A stretch of DNA of 64,000 nucleotides from Mycobacterium sp. OTB74 (GTDB lineage Bacteria; Actinomycetota; Actinomycetes; Mycobacteriales; Mycobacteriaceae): NCBI RefSeq assembly GCF_029892685.1, contig NZ_JARXVD010000006.1:167244-231243 (forward strand), written 5' to 3'. Of this stretch, positions 51,717 to 60,438 are shown piece after piece. The notes under the pieces were generated by a model, which saw only the letters and a list, made by a program, of their open reading frames with translations, searched no databases and was not told where the DNA came from. Position 1 is the stretch's first letter; every line of letters starts with the position of its first letter. The position numbers were made by a program, and so were the translations under genes.

Positions 51717-52652
51717 TCAGCCGCCGCCAGACACCGGGAGCTCGCCGGGTTCCTTGCGCCTGCGGCCGAACACCTGCACCAGCAGTTGGGCAGTGCCGGC
51801 GCCGAGCAGACCAACGAGTGGTGTGATCATCACCGGCAACGAGTAGGCCAACATCAAGTATCCGAAGCCAGCGCCAACTGCCAGTAGCGCGCACCGCGCG
51901 GGCGTCCAATGTGCGGCAACAGGAAGCCGAACCGCCAGCAGCGATCCGATCACCAGTGCGACCAAGTGTCCGACGTCAGTGAAGTCAGTTGTGCCCAGCG
52001 CCGCCAATAAGGCCACTGCCAGCCACCAGCCGACCCAGGCGGCTCTCCAGCGGGGCACAATCACCGCGGTGAGGGCCCCCAACACAGCGAAGGCCCCATA
52101 ACTGATACCCACGTCGGTGGCACGGGCAACGGCGGCCGGTAACCATCCACATCCGATGGCCAGCGCCAATCCAGCCACCACCACGAGCGTCGCACCAAGA
52201 TGGCCGAGCCAGAAGGTCACTATCAGGCGCCGACTGCGCCAAAACAACTCAGCGACTGCCAACAGGCAGACCAGTCCGGGCAACCACACATAGATGTAGC
52301 CGGTGGACGTGACAAACATGCTGCCGATCAAGGCACTTACGTGGCCCCGTCCGATGTTGTACACGTTGGTGCTCAAACCATTCACCACCGCGTCATCGAC
52401 GCCAGGGCCCAAGCCCGTCAGGGTGAGTTCGCAGGCGAGCAGCACTATGGCATAGCTGATCGTCACCTGGACCAGCGAAACCTTAGAAATCACCTTCGAC
52501 AGCACTACACCAACTATGCCTGAAGGTGACGCATAGGACCTTGGCTGATATGCACCGCCGAGCGTTCCACCGTGACTCGTGTCGGAAATATCACCGATTG
52601 TGGGGGCATATTGTGGGGGCATTGAGCCGGGTAATCCATCGGCAGCGGCCAT
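51717..52652 (-). CDS. Rhomboid-like membrane protein
   Basis: About 311 residues from ATG 52652 (ATG 52622 also possible). After a 60-residue soluble N-terminus there are six or more membrane helices. A Ser in VGISYGAFAVLG and a His in TDVGHLVALVIG match the Ser/His dyad of rhomboid proteases, although the usual GxSG is GISYG. It could be an active intramembrane protease or a catalytically dead rhomboid-like protein. It is divergent from the DUF2156 gene within a module flanked by 64-bp repeats. Confidence 0.65.
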   Translation of the reverse strand: MAAADGLPGSMPPQYAPTIGDISDTSHGGTLGGAYQPRSYASPSGIVGVVLSKVISKVSLVQVTISYAIVLLACELTLTGLGPGVDDAVVNGLSTNVYNIGRGHVSALIGSMFVTSTGYIYVWLPGLVCLLAVAELFWRSRRLIVTFWLGHLGATLVVVAGLALAIGCGWLPAAVARATDVGISYGAFAVLGALTAVIVPRWRAAWVGWWLAVALLAALGTTDFTDVGHLVALVIGSLLAVRLPVAAHWTPARCALLAVGAGFGYLMLAYSLPVMITPLVGLLGAGTAQLLVQVFGRRRKEPGELPVSGGG

Positions 52653-52698
52653 AATCACGTCAGCTACGTGGGTACGGTGATAGAAGAGGTCCACGGCG

Positions 52699-54132
52699 AT
52701 GGCAGAAGGCGAGAACGCCGCTAGATTAGACGAGGTTGCCGGTTCGGATTCGAGCCTTGGGCCGCCCGGCGGCAGTTCGCGGTCTTGGTGGGCCGCCCTG
52801 ACCATCACAGCCATGGCCGGGCTGTCTCTTCTGCTTGTATGGCAACACATCGGACGCCCTGTGCGCTTTCGGGTCCTGTTCGACATGGCTGCGGCAGGTA
52901 TCACGCTCACCATCGTGTGGCGGGCCGTCCTCGGCGGTCGACCGGTCACCGGCACTCACGCCGTGGTTTCGGGCTCCTTTGCGCTGGCGGCTCTGCTTGC
53001 GGCCGACACCGGACAACCTTTCGCCGCCGCGGCCTGCCTGGTCGCCAGCGGTTGGGTTTTGATCCGACCGAGCAACTCCACGACCGAACCGGGCGCCCTG
53101 ATCCGAGTGCAATCCCTGGTCGATGACACCCATGACGACCCCCTGGCGCCGTTCGCCATGGCTGCCGGCAAAAGTTACGTGTTCAGTGGCGACTCCACCG
53201 CCGCGCTCGCCTATCGCGCCCTCGGCGGCTTAGCCGTCGTCAGCGGCGACCCGATCGGTGATGTCACGAAGTACCCGCAGGTGATCTCCCGGTTTTGCGC
53301 GCTGTGCCGGACGCGCGGGTGGCACATCGTGGTCCTCGGGGCTTCGCGACGCCAACTGAGCGCGTGGCGCGATGCGCCCGACATTGGCCACCGACTGACT
53401 GCCGTGCCGGTCGGACGCGACGTTGTGATCGATACCGACACCTTCAGTCTGTCCGGACGCACCAACCGCAATCTGCGCCAGGCAGTCAACCGCACGCACA
53501 ATGCCGGAGTCACCACCGTAGTCGTGGCTGAACGTGAATTAGACAGCCGATTACGGACCGAGTTGATCGAGATCATGCGCGAGTCGGGCAGGACGCTCAG
53601 CGCCGAACGCGGGTTTTCCATGATGCTCGGTGACGCCCTTTCCGGGCACTACGGGGACGTGTGGCTGATCATCGCGCGCGACCGGCACGGACAGGCTCAG
53701 GGATTTCACCGCTATGTAGGGACGGGGGGCGGGTCAGACCTCAGTCTCGAAATTCCGTGGCGGCGCACCGGTGCCCCGAACGGAATCGATGAACGACTGA
53801 CCGTTGACATGGTCGCGTGGGCTAAAGCACGTGGGGTACAACGTGTTTCGCTAGCTTTCGCACCGTTCCCAGGCTTGTTCGCCAAAGACGGTCAGCATCG
53901 CATCGTGCTACGGGTCGCACGTGTCGTGGCCCACGCGGGCGATCGGTTCATCAAGTTGGAATCTCTGTACCGCTATGTGCGCAAGTTCCATGCCCTGAGA
54001 GAGCGCCGGTATGTACTCGTCCCCCTCGCGCACCTCCCGACCGCTCTGGTGGTTCTGCTCAGACTCGAATTCGGACGCCACCGATCGCCCGTATCCGACG
54101 AGCAGACATGGCAAGGAACAGATGATCCGTAA
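52699..54132 (+). CDS. DUF2156 phosphatidylglycerol lysyltransferase-like protein
   Basis: A 477-residue protein with three or four N-terminal membrane helices (residues 30-125) and a C-terminal DUF2156 domain of the MprF/LysX-type aminoacyl-lipid transferase fold (GRTNRNLRQAVNRTHNAGV; DVWLIIARDRHGQAQGF; GVQRVSLAFAPFPGLFAKD). It would aminoacylate a membrane lipid using aminoacyl-tRNA, altering surface charge. The last residues (GTDDP) and stop lie within the right-hand 64-bp repeat, so the terminus was set by the insertion. Substrate inferred. Confidence 0.7.
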   Translation: MAEGENAARLDEVAGSDSSLGPPGGSSRSWWAALTITAMAGLSLLLVWQHIGRPVRFRVLFDMAAAGITLTIVWRAVLGGRPVTGTHAVVSGSFALAALLAADTGQPFAAAACLVASGWVLIRPSNSTTEPGALIRVQSLVDDTHDDPLAPFAMAAGKSYVFSGDSTAALAYRALGGLAVVSGDPIGDVTKYPQVISRFCALCRTRGWHIVVLGASRRQLSAWRDAPDIGHRLTAVPVGRDVVIDTDTFSLSGRTNRNLRQAVNRTHNAGVTTVVVAERELDSRLRTELIEIMRESGRTLSAERGFSMMLGDALSGHYGDVWLIIARDRHGQAQGFHRYVGTGGGSDLSLEIPWRRTGAPNGIDERLTVDMVAWAKARGVQRVSLAFAPFPGLFAKDGQHRIVLRVARVVAHAGDRFIKLESLYRYVRKFHALRERRYVLVPLAHLPTALVVLLRLEFGRHRSPVSDEQTWQGTDDP

Positions 54133-54177
54133 ATTTGCCGCACCGGCGTTCGGTGCGTGCGGTCAGCGCGCACCCGA
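54114..54177. repeat. 64-bp direct repeat, right copy (with oxidoreductase 3' end)
   Basis: Near-identical to 51646-51709 (five substitutions). Its left part still encodes the TetR C-terminal motif EQMIRKF in one frame, though the TetR stop is lost (TGA to TGC). Its right part includes the stop of the molybdopterin oxidoreductase. Confidence 0.85.
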
Positions 54178-56367
54178 TGTGTCGACGGCCTCGATCCGCA
54201 CCGGCACACCGGTCAGCCATGCCATGCCGGAGAGCTGTTCGACATCTTCCGGCGCGCTGGAGGTGAGCAGGTTGACGTTTGCGCCGCCTGCCCGGTTGGC
54301 CAGCTGCCAGTTCCCAGTTCCCTTGTGGCCCCAGCCATGTGGCACGGCAATGACCCCCGCCATGAGGTCCTTGGTCGTGGAGACCGGCACCGTGATCGAT
54401 CCGTAGGGGGACGAGACCTGCACCAGGTCGCCATCGGCGATAGCCAGCTCCGCAGCGTCGTCGAGGTGCATGAGCGCCCGGTGCGACCGGTCGCCGCGCA
54501 TCAGCAACGGGGCGTTGTGCATCCACGAGTTCTCCGAACGTGTCTCACGCATGCCGATCATCCGCATCGGGTAGCCCTCGGGCGGCTGCCGGTGCGCGAG
54601 TTTGTCGACCTCGTCGGCGATCCCCGGATGTGCCAGCTTGATGCGTCGGGAGAGATACCCGACGACATTGCGGAGGACGCCGGTCCGAACATGTTGCGCC
54701 ACAACCACTCCGTGCGGATGCTGTTCAGTAAGCCGCCGCAACGTCAGGCCACCACGACGTAGACCGAACCGGTCGCCGCCCTGGGACATCCGGATCAGGG
54801 CATCCATCAACATTCGCGGAGTAAGTGATATGCCGAAGTATCCCAGAGCTTTTCGCATCACGGTGAGCACTGCGAACGCCGGCACCGAACGCGTCAGCCG
54901 CTGCGTGAGGTCCTCGACAATGTCCCATTCCGTCCGCGCCTCACCTGCTGGAGCCACCACCGCCTCGGTGGCCTGACGGAACGGGGTGGCTTGGAATGCC
55001 TGGAAGGTGTAGGGGAAATCGTCACGTTCGTACATGGTGGTGGTGGGCAGGATGTAGTCGCAGTGCGCCGTGGTCTCAGTGACGTAGAAGTCAAGCGCCA
55101 CAGATAATTCCAGGTCTTCGAACGCGGACTCGAGTTCCGGACCATTCGGCACCGACAGCACGGGATTACCCGCTGAGACAAACAACGCCCTGAGCTGTCG
55201 CTCGCCCGGGGTGGCGATTTCCTTGGCCAACAGTGCGGCGGGTTCGGTGCCGATGGCATTGGGCATGGTGCCGATGCGAGACCGGCTGCGCCGGTACGAG
55301 CGCCGCAGGACCAAACCCATCATGGTGTTCTGCCAGCGCCCGCCCACCGTCTCCATCGAACTGAAGACCGAACCGCCGGGTGCGTCCAGGTTCCCCGCAA
55401 CGAGATTGACCGCGTCGATGAGATACGTGGTGAGCGTGCCGGACCGTCCGATGCAGGTACCCAGCCGGCCGTAGACCGCCGCACGTTCGGTGCGAACCAG
55501 ATCGTGTGCGAGCGCCCGGACCGCGCCGGCATCGACGCCGGTTTGCGGGGCGGTCATCTCCGGGGTGAATGGCTCCGATAGCGCACGCAGCCAGTCGATT
55601 CCGTCGGCTTTGCGGCTCACGGCGGCGTGATCGACAAGGCCGTCGGCGAACATCACCTGCAAGAGGGACAGCAGCAGAAGGGAGTCGGTATCCGGGACGA
55701 TACCCAGCCATTCGAACGCGGCCGCCGTCTCGGTGCGACGCGGGTCGATGACCACGACGCGTCCACCGCGCTTGACGATATCGTGCATCCGGTCCTTGAT
55801 GCGCGGTGCGGTGAGGAAACTGCCATGTGAAACAACCGGATTGGCGCCGATCATCACCAGCAGATCGGTCCGGTTCAGATCGGGTATCGGCACGGACGTC
55901 GGCACGCCGTAGAGAAACTGGCTGGCGATCAGCCGGCTGTTGGTGTCTTGCGACGACGACGTGAAGTAGTGGCTGTGGCGCCCAATTCCCTTGATGAACA
56001 ACAGCGCAGCGAACACGTGCCCGTAGCTGAAGGCTGCCGGGTTGCCCATGTACCAGCCGACAGCTCCCGAACCATACGTCCGCAGAATGATTTCCAGGCG
56101 GGAAGAGATGTCTGCCAGCGCCACGTCCCAGCTGACAGGCTCGAATCCGGTCGGCGTGCGACGCAGCGGCGTGGTGACCCGGTCCGGGTCGTTGTGCACC
56201 TCAGAGAAGGCGATGCCTTTCTGGCAGGCGAAACCCGAAGAGAGCGGGTGGTCCTTGTCCGGCCGAAGCGCGACCAGCCGCCCGTCCTCGACGGTGGCGA
56301 TCATGCCGCACAGCGGCTCGCAGATGCGGCAGAAAGTCAGCTTGTGTTCCGTCGTGGGCGTCACCAT
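54163..56367 (-). CDS. Molybdopterin-dependent oxidoreductase
   Basis: A 734-residue DMSO-reductase-family enzyme. The N-terminus carries a 4Fe-4S site of the form C-x2-C-x3-C (CRICEPLCG) with a fourth Cys in FACQKG. The Mo/bis-MGD fold includes TSSSQDTNSR, MIGANPVVSHGSF, RVVVIDPRRTETA and the C-terminal beta-barrel motif MHLDDAAELAIADGDLV. It resembles the mycobacterial single-subunit 'formate dehydrogenase/nitrate reductase-like' proteins; substrate uncertain. Its 3' end lies in the 64-bp repeat. Confidence 0.85.
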   Translation of the reverse strand: MVTPTTEHKLTFCRICEPLCGMIATVEDGRLVALRPDKDHPLSSGFACQKGIAFSEVHNDPDRVTTPLRRTPTGFEPVSWDVALADISSRLEIILRTYGSGAVGWYMGNPAAFSYGHVFAALLFIKGIGRHSHYFTSSSQDTNSRLIASQFLYGVPTSVPIPDLNRTDLLVMIGANPVVSHGSFLTAPRIKDRMHDIVKRGGRVVVIDPRRTETAAAFEWLGIVPDTDSLLLLSLLQVMFADGLVDHAAVSRKADGIDWLRALSEPFTPEMTAPQTGVDAGAVRALAHDLVRTERAAVYGRLGTCIGRSGTLTTYLIDAVNLVAGNLDAPGGSVFSSMETVGGRWQNTMMGLVLRRSYRRSRSRIGTMPNAIGTEPAALLAKEIATPGERQLRALFVSAGNPVLSVPNGPELESAFEDLELSVALDFYVTETTAHCDYILPTTTMYERDDFPYTFQAFQATPFRQATEAVVAPAGEARTEWDIVEDLTQRLTRSVPAFAVLTVMRKALGYFGISLTPRMLMDALIRMSQGGDRFGLRRGGLTLRRLTEQHPHGVVVAQHVRTGVLRNVVGYLSRRIKLAHPGIADEVDKLAHRQPPEGYPMRMIGMRETRSENSWMHNAPLLMRGDRSHRALMHLDDAAELAIADGDLVQVSSPYGSITVPVSTTKDLMAGVIAVPHGWGHKGTGNWQLANRAGGANVNLLTSSAPEDVEQLSGMAWLTGVPVRIEAVDTSGAR

Positions 56368-56415
56368 CGCACCATACTGAAAGATTTACAGTTTGGATTA
56401 CGAATTCGGCAGGCT

Positions 56416-57255
56416 TTACGCCTCGAGCAGCCGTTTCGGGTGCATACCGTCGACCTGCCCCACGAACGGCGGGTGAATGCTGTAGCCGAGCATGCGGCGA
56501 ATGTCTTCCGAAACCCTGCGCACGGTGTCCCGGGTCATCGACAGCGTGAATGCCTCCTGCGGCCGCAACCACGGTTCGCAGTACTGGGCGGTGACGGCCA
56601 GCCGCGGGCGGTCGGAGCGGTTCGCGCCGCCGCCGTGCCACAAGGTGCCCGGGAAGAACACACAGGACCCGGCGCTCATCACGACGGGTTCGCGCTCGGA
56701 GCCCTCGGGCATCTGGTCACCCCATCGGTGGCTGCCAGGAATGATGTCGGTGGCTCCGTTGTCTGCGGTGAAATCGTCGATTGCCCAGATGGTCGCCGCG
56801 CCGAGGGCGGCGCGCGGACGCGGCAACGGGTAGAAGCTGTCGTCGGTGTGCAGCATCTGCGCCTGCTCGCCCGGCAGAATGTTGATCACCTGCAGCATCG
56901 ACAACAGGTAGTTCGGCATGAACATCCGGTCCAGCAGTGCCAGCACCCGCGGGTGGTCGGCAATCACGTCGCACGCCGCTGTCTTGTTCAGGACGCTGTA
57001 CACACGCTGGGTTGCGTGGCCTTCAAATCCGTTGCGGCCGTGGCGATCCAGCAGTGGGGCGACTGCTTCCCGAATCTCGTCGAGCTGAGCGGGCGTGAGC
57101 AGATTCGGCAGGATCACGTACCCGTCGCGCTGCATCGCAGTCAGATCAGCCTCGGCAAGCGCAGGGTCGACGGTGGCGCCGCTGCTTTCGGTTCGGCGGT
57201 ACGTCCCAGCCAGATCGCCGCTCAAATCCGTCAGCGACGTCACCTCAGCACTCAT
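56416..57255 (-). CDS. Phytanoyl-CoA dioxygenase (PhyH) family protein
   Basis: A 279-residue non-heme iron, 2-oxoglutarate-dependent oxygenase. Iron ligands are visible as H-x-D in MLHTDDSFYPL and the distal His in GTLWHGGGANRS, with the 2OG-binding Arg in DRPRLAV. ATG 57255 gives MSAEVTSL. It hydroxylates a lipid- or small-molecule substrate, identity unknown. Divergent from the TetR gene at 57303, with a shared inverted repeat. Confidence 0.8.
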   Translation of the reverse strand: MSAEVTSLTDLSGDLAGTYRRTESSGATVDPALAEADLTAMQRDGYVILPNLLTPAQLDEIREAVAPLLDRHGRNGFEGHATQRVYSVLNKTAACDVIADHPRVLALLDRMFMPNYLLSMLQVINILPGEQAQMLHTDDSFYPLPRPRAALGAATIWAIDDFTADNGATDIIPGSHRWGDQMPEGSEREPVVMSAGSCVFFPGTLWHGGGANRSDRPRLAVTAQYCEPWLRPQEAFTLSMTRDTVRRVSEDIRRMLGYSIHPPFVGQVDGMHPKRLLEA

Positions 57256-57271
57256 TGCCCACTCCCGCCGA

Positions 57272-57295
57272 AACATAACTGATTTCTGTTATGTT
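57272..57295. promoter_or_regulatory. TetR operator between PhyH and TetR genes
   Basis: AACATAAC-N8-GTTATGTT (57272-57295), perfect 8-bp arms. It lies 17 bp upstream of the PhyH start and 7 bp upstream of ATG 57303 of the regulator. Probable operator. Confidence 0.65.
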
Positions 57296-57302
57296 CTGGA
57301 CT

Positions 57303-57881
57303 ATGGCACGAGCTCCGATCGGGCGTCAACAACTTCTCACTGCCGCCCGCGAGGAATTGGTGCGGGGCAACGGCGTGCTCGAGCTCAGTGCCCTCACCCG
57401 CCGCGCACAGCTCAGTACCGGTGCGCTCTACCACCACTTCGGGTCCAAGAGCGGGCTGCTTGCGGCGATCTACGACAGCTTCTACGACGGGCTCCGCCAT
57501 GCCATCGCTGATTCGCTTCTGCCGGCCAATGCCGACTGGGGCGTCCGCGAACACGACCGCACCCGCCGGTTCGTCGCCTACCACTTCAACGATCCGTTGG
57601 CGCCGGTCCTGCTGGGCCGCGCGGCGCTCGACCCCGAGCTCGCCGAACTCGAGGCCGTTCACCTGCAGACCATGAGCGAGATCGCGGCCGACAACATCCG
57701 CCGCGGCCAGGAACTGGGTCAGCTGCCGGCCGATATCGATGCCGCCAGCGCCGGCGCCTTCGTCATCGGCGGACTGCGGCACAGCATCGCCCAGCAACTT
57801 CGGGCCACACCACGAGCCGACCCGGATCAAGCTGCCGAACGACTTTGGCATCTGACCGCTGCCGCGCTCGGCATAGCATGA
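57303..57881 (+). CDS. TetR/AcrR family transcriptional regulator
   Basis: A 192-residue repressor. HTH at about 7-55 (RQQLLTAAREELVRGNGVLEL; AQLSTGALYHHFGSKSGLL), then a helical ligand domain. ATG 57291 lies inside the palindromic operator, so ATG 57303 is preferred; neither has a clear ribosome site. The inverted repeat between it and the PhyH gene indicates it regulates both. Confidence 0.8.
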   Translation: MARAPIGRQQLLTAAREELVRGNGVLELSALTRRAQLSTGALYHHFGSKSGLLAAIYDSFYDGLRHAIADSLLPANADWGVREHDRTRRFVAYHFNDPLAPVLLGRAALDPELAELEAVHLQTMSEIAADNIRRGQELGQLPADIDAASAGAFVIGGLRHSIAQQLRATPRADPDQAAERLWHLTAAALGIA

Positions 57882-57930
57882 TCCTGCAACCCCGACACGT
57901 TGTCGCAGAACGTAATGCAAAGATCTCGCG

Positions 57931-58569
57931 TCAAACGTGCCCGTGATCTGCCGCAAGTTTCACGGCATCTTCGAGTGCCTTCTCCAGATCGCGGGCAGGA
58001 TCCTCGGTCAGCATCGAAGGCTGGAACCGCAGTTCGTCGACCTGCTGTATTCCAGCTTGATTGAGCCACATCCGCAGGTAGGCGGCGTGATGGTCGACCC
58101 CGAACGCGGGTTCGGCCACACCCTGCGCGTAAACGCCAGACGTCAGCGCCAGAGTTGCGTGTTTGTTCTTCAGCAGTCCTGTGTAGCCGGACTGGGGATC
58201 CAGACTCCAGAGCATCCCGGGCTGATGAATCAGGTCGATGTAATGCTTGAGCCGGTAGGGAACGCCCGAGTTCCACATCGGTGATGCGATGAGATACCCG
58301 TCGGCAGACATGAAGCGCGTTGCAATTGCCACGATTTCATCCCAGGCGGTCTGTCCGGTACCGTTTTGCGCCGCACCGGTAATGACGTTCATTTTGGCGG
58401 CTGCCTTGTCGCCGTCGAACGGGGGAAGTTCGGTGTCCCACAGGTCGAGCCTGTCGATCTCCAGGTCAGGATTGGCTGCATGTAGCGCATCCAAATAGGC
58501 GGTGGCGATCTGAATCGACTTTGAATCCTCTTTGCGCGGGGACCCTTGAATGTATAGCAACTTGGTCAC
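57931..58569 (-). CDS. FMN-dependent NADH azoreductase-like quinone reductase
   Basis: A 212-residue flavodoxin-fold reductase of the AzoR family (LLYIQGSPRKEDSKSIQIA, P-loop-like FMN site; IASPMWNSGVPYRLKHYID, the typical AzoR PMxNxxxP motif). Such enzymes reduce quinones and azo dyes by two electrons, avoiding radicals. It is the last gene of a three-gene operon under the TetR repressor at 60439, 18 bp downstream of the aldo-keto reductase. Confidence 0.85.
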   Translation of the reverse strand: MTKLLYIQGSPRKEDSKSIQIATAYLDALHAANPDLEIDRLDLWDTELPPFDGDKAAAKMNVITGAAQNGTGQTAWDEIVAIATRFMSADGYLIASPMWNSGVPYRLKHYIDLIHQPGMLWSLDPQSGYTGLLKNKHATLALTSGVYAQGVAEPAFGVDHHAAYLRMWLNQAGIQQVDELRFQPSMLTEDPARDLEKALEDAVKLAADHGHV

Positions 58570-58587
58570 GGTCGAAATCCCTTGATG

Positions 58588-59535
58588 TCAGCGGCCCGAA
58601 GGCACTTCGGCAAAACCCGGCTCTCCCCCGTCGACAACGGAATTGAACCGGATGCGGGTTTGCAGGCGCTCATTGATTTCCTGGATCGCACTGTCCGGCA
58701 GCGCTGTGACATCAAAGTTTTCGGCGATCCGCGTGGGCGTCACCGATGCCGTGAGAACCGCACTGCCGCGCTGAATTCCCCAGGCCAGCAACACCTGCGC
58801 CGGAGTCTTGCCGAACTGCTGCGCCATCGAAACGATGAGCGGATCGTCGAGCAGCCTGGGTTCCAGTGCGTGACCCAGCGATGCGAACGCCAGCAGGATG
58901 GTGCCGTGGGCCTGGCACAGCCGGTGCAGTTCCCACTGTGGGTGATACGGATGCGACTCGACTTCGACGACAGCAGGTTTGATCCGCGCCGAATCGATGA
59001 CCTCCCGGGCCTTTTCGGCACTGATGTCGGACAGCCCGATCGCACCGACGAGCCCTTCATCGACGAGGCTCTCCATCGCAGCCCAGGTTTCGCCCAAGGT
59101 GACGCCGCTGTCGTAGATCACCTCCCCATGCGCATCGCGGGGGTCCTGGTCATCGCCGGGCTGGAACGCGAACGGGGTGTGCACAAGGTAGAGGTCGACC
59201 GCGTCCAGACCGAGCCGGCCCAGACTGGCCTGCAATGCGGGCTTGACCCGCTCCGGGCGATGGTTGTTGTTCCACAGCTTGGTGGTCACGAACAACTCAT
59301 CGCGACGCACCGTTCCGTTCGCAAACAACTCCTTGAGCGCCGTTCCGACCAGCGCTTCATTGCGGTACCTCTCGGCCGCGTCCAGGTGTCGGAATCCGGC
59401 TTCGACCGCGGTCTTGACCGCGGCCACAGTCTTGGTGTTGTCGGACAGTGAGGTGCCGAAACCGAGAGCCGGAATCGCCCCGCTGCCGTTGTTCAGCGGG
59501 AATGTGCGCTGCCGCAAATCGTCATTAAGCGTCAT
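58588..59535 (-). CDS. Aldo-keto reductase
   Basis: A 315-residue NADPH-dependent aldo-keto reductase (IPALGFGTSL start, catalytic Asp/Tyr in GFRHLDAAERYRNE, Lys in LFVTTKLWNNNH, and VEVESHPYHPQ with the His). It detoxifies reactive aldehydes. ATG 59535 has AAGGAG; an in-frame GTG 59628, overlapping the preceding stop, would add 31 residues of poor homology and is disfavoured. Operon with the azoreductase and cysteine hydrolase. Confidence 0.85.
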   Translation of the reverse strand: MTLNDDLRQRTFPLNNGSGAIPALGFGTSLSDNTKTVAAVKTAVEAGFRHLDAAERYRNEALVGTALKELFANGTVRRDELFVTTKLWNNNHRPERVKPALQASLGRLGLDAVDLYLVHTPFAFQPGDDQDPRDAHGEVIYDSGVTLGETWAAMESLVDEGLVGAIGLSDISAEKAREVIDSARIKPAVVEVESHPYHPQWELHRLCQAHGTILLAFASLGHALEPRLLDDPLIVSMAQQFGKTPAQVLLAWGIQRGSAVLTASVTPTRIAENFDVTALPDSAIQEINERLQTRIRFNSVVDGGEPGFAEVPSGR

Positions 59536-59624
59536 GGTTGGGGTCTCCTTTTCGGTGGATTTGATGATGCCGACTGGACTGCTGAAAATGTTCGGGGGCA
59601 ACGTCTTTCGAATTGCGGCGCCGG

Positions 59625-60338
59625 TCACCGTAGGCTCCTCTCAAGAATGGCGACCGTATCGGCGGTGGTCCATACCGCGCTGGCGAGAAACCGAAAGTTC
59701 ACCAACGCAGCCAGATACCCGTCACCTTCGGGCAGCCGCGGGCCGGCCGTGGCGTCTTTGACAACGGCTACCTCGAAACCCTGCTCGACGAGTTCGCGCA
59801 GATGACCCTCGACACACAGATTGGCGGCCATCCCGGCCAGCACCACCTGGGTCACGCCTCGCTTGCGCAGCTGCAGCACAAGGTCATTCGACTCGGGACC
59901 GACGATCTTGTGCGGCGAGGTGATGACGGTATGCCCGTCATGGATGTGGTGCCGGTACGCCGGCAGGAAGTCGGCACCGGATTCGGCGAACCCGTCCGTT
60001 GTGTAAGCGCCAGTACGCGCGAACATGCCGACACCGCCCATGAACTGTTCGAGCGGATCACCAAACTTCCACTGTTGATCGGTCGGATAGAAGTAGTGCG
60101 GCGACACAACGACCGTGACTCCCGCCCGTTTGGCGGCATCGAGCAGTTCGCCGATGTGCGCAACAGTGTCGTGTTCAACGATGCTCTCGCCGAACACTGC
60201 CCAGGACACCCCGTCGGCGCTGAGGAAATCGATCTGCGGATCGGTGATGACGAGCGCCGCATGTGCATGGTCGAGTACGAAGTTCGAACTCGGCAACGCT
60301 GGATGCGACGGTTCGGCGTAGCCAGTCGAATCTGTCAT
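59625..60338 (-). CDS. Isochorismatase-family cysteine hydrolase
   Basis: A 237-residue protein with the Asp-Lys-Cys triad: Asp in LVITDPQIDF, Lys in TSPHKIVG and Cys in MAANLCVEGHL. Family members hydrolyse isochorismate, nicotinamide or N-carbamoyl compounds. It is the first gene of the operon, preceded by an 18-bp TetR palindrome. Neighbouring azoreductase and aldo-keto reductase suggest a detoxification role. Confidence 0.8.
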   Translation of the reverse strand: MTDSTGYAEPSHPALPSSNFVLDHAHAALVITDPQIDFLSADGVSWAVFGESIVEHDTVAHIGELLDAAKRAGVTVVVSPHYFYPTDQQWKFGDPLEQFMGGVGMFARTGAYTTDGFAESGADFLPAYRHHIHDGHTVITSPHKIVGPESNDLVLQLRKRGVTQVVLAGMAANLCVEGHLRELVEQGFEVAVVKDATAGPRLPEGDGYLAALVNFRFLASAVWTTADTVAILERSLR

Positions 60339-60379
60339 TGGGCGGCCCTCACGATCTGTGGATGTTGACTTCTCAACAT

Positions 60380-60397
60380 TAGATGACCGGTCGTCTA
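60380..60397. promoter_or_regulatory. TetR operator upstream of the hydrolase-AKR-azoreductase operon
   Basis: TAGATGACCGGTCGTCTA (60380-60397), an 18-bp near-perfect palindrome 42 bp upstream of the cysteine hydrolase start and 42 bp from the TetR stop. Its half-site matches that at 61040-61057. Confidence 0.7.
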
Positions 60398-60438
60398 TAA
60401 ATCAAGAGCTGCCGACAACTCGGGTTCGATAGCTCAAC

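Noticed and set aside
59536..59628. Upstream GTG start of the aldo-keto reductase overlapping the hydrolase stop
   Set aside because: The added 31 residues do not look like the family, and ATG 59535 has a strong AAGGAG site.
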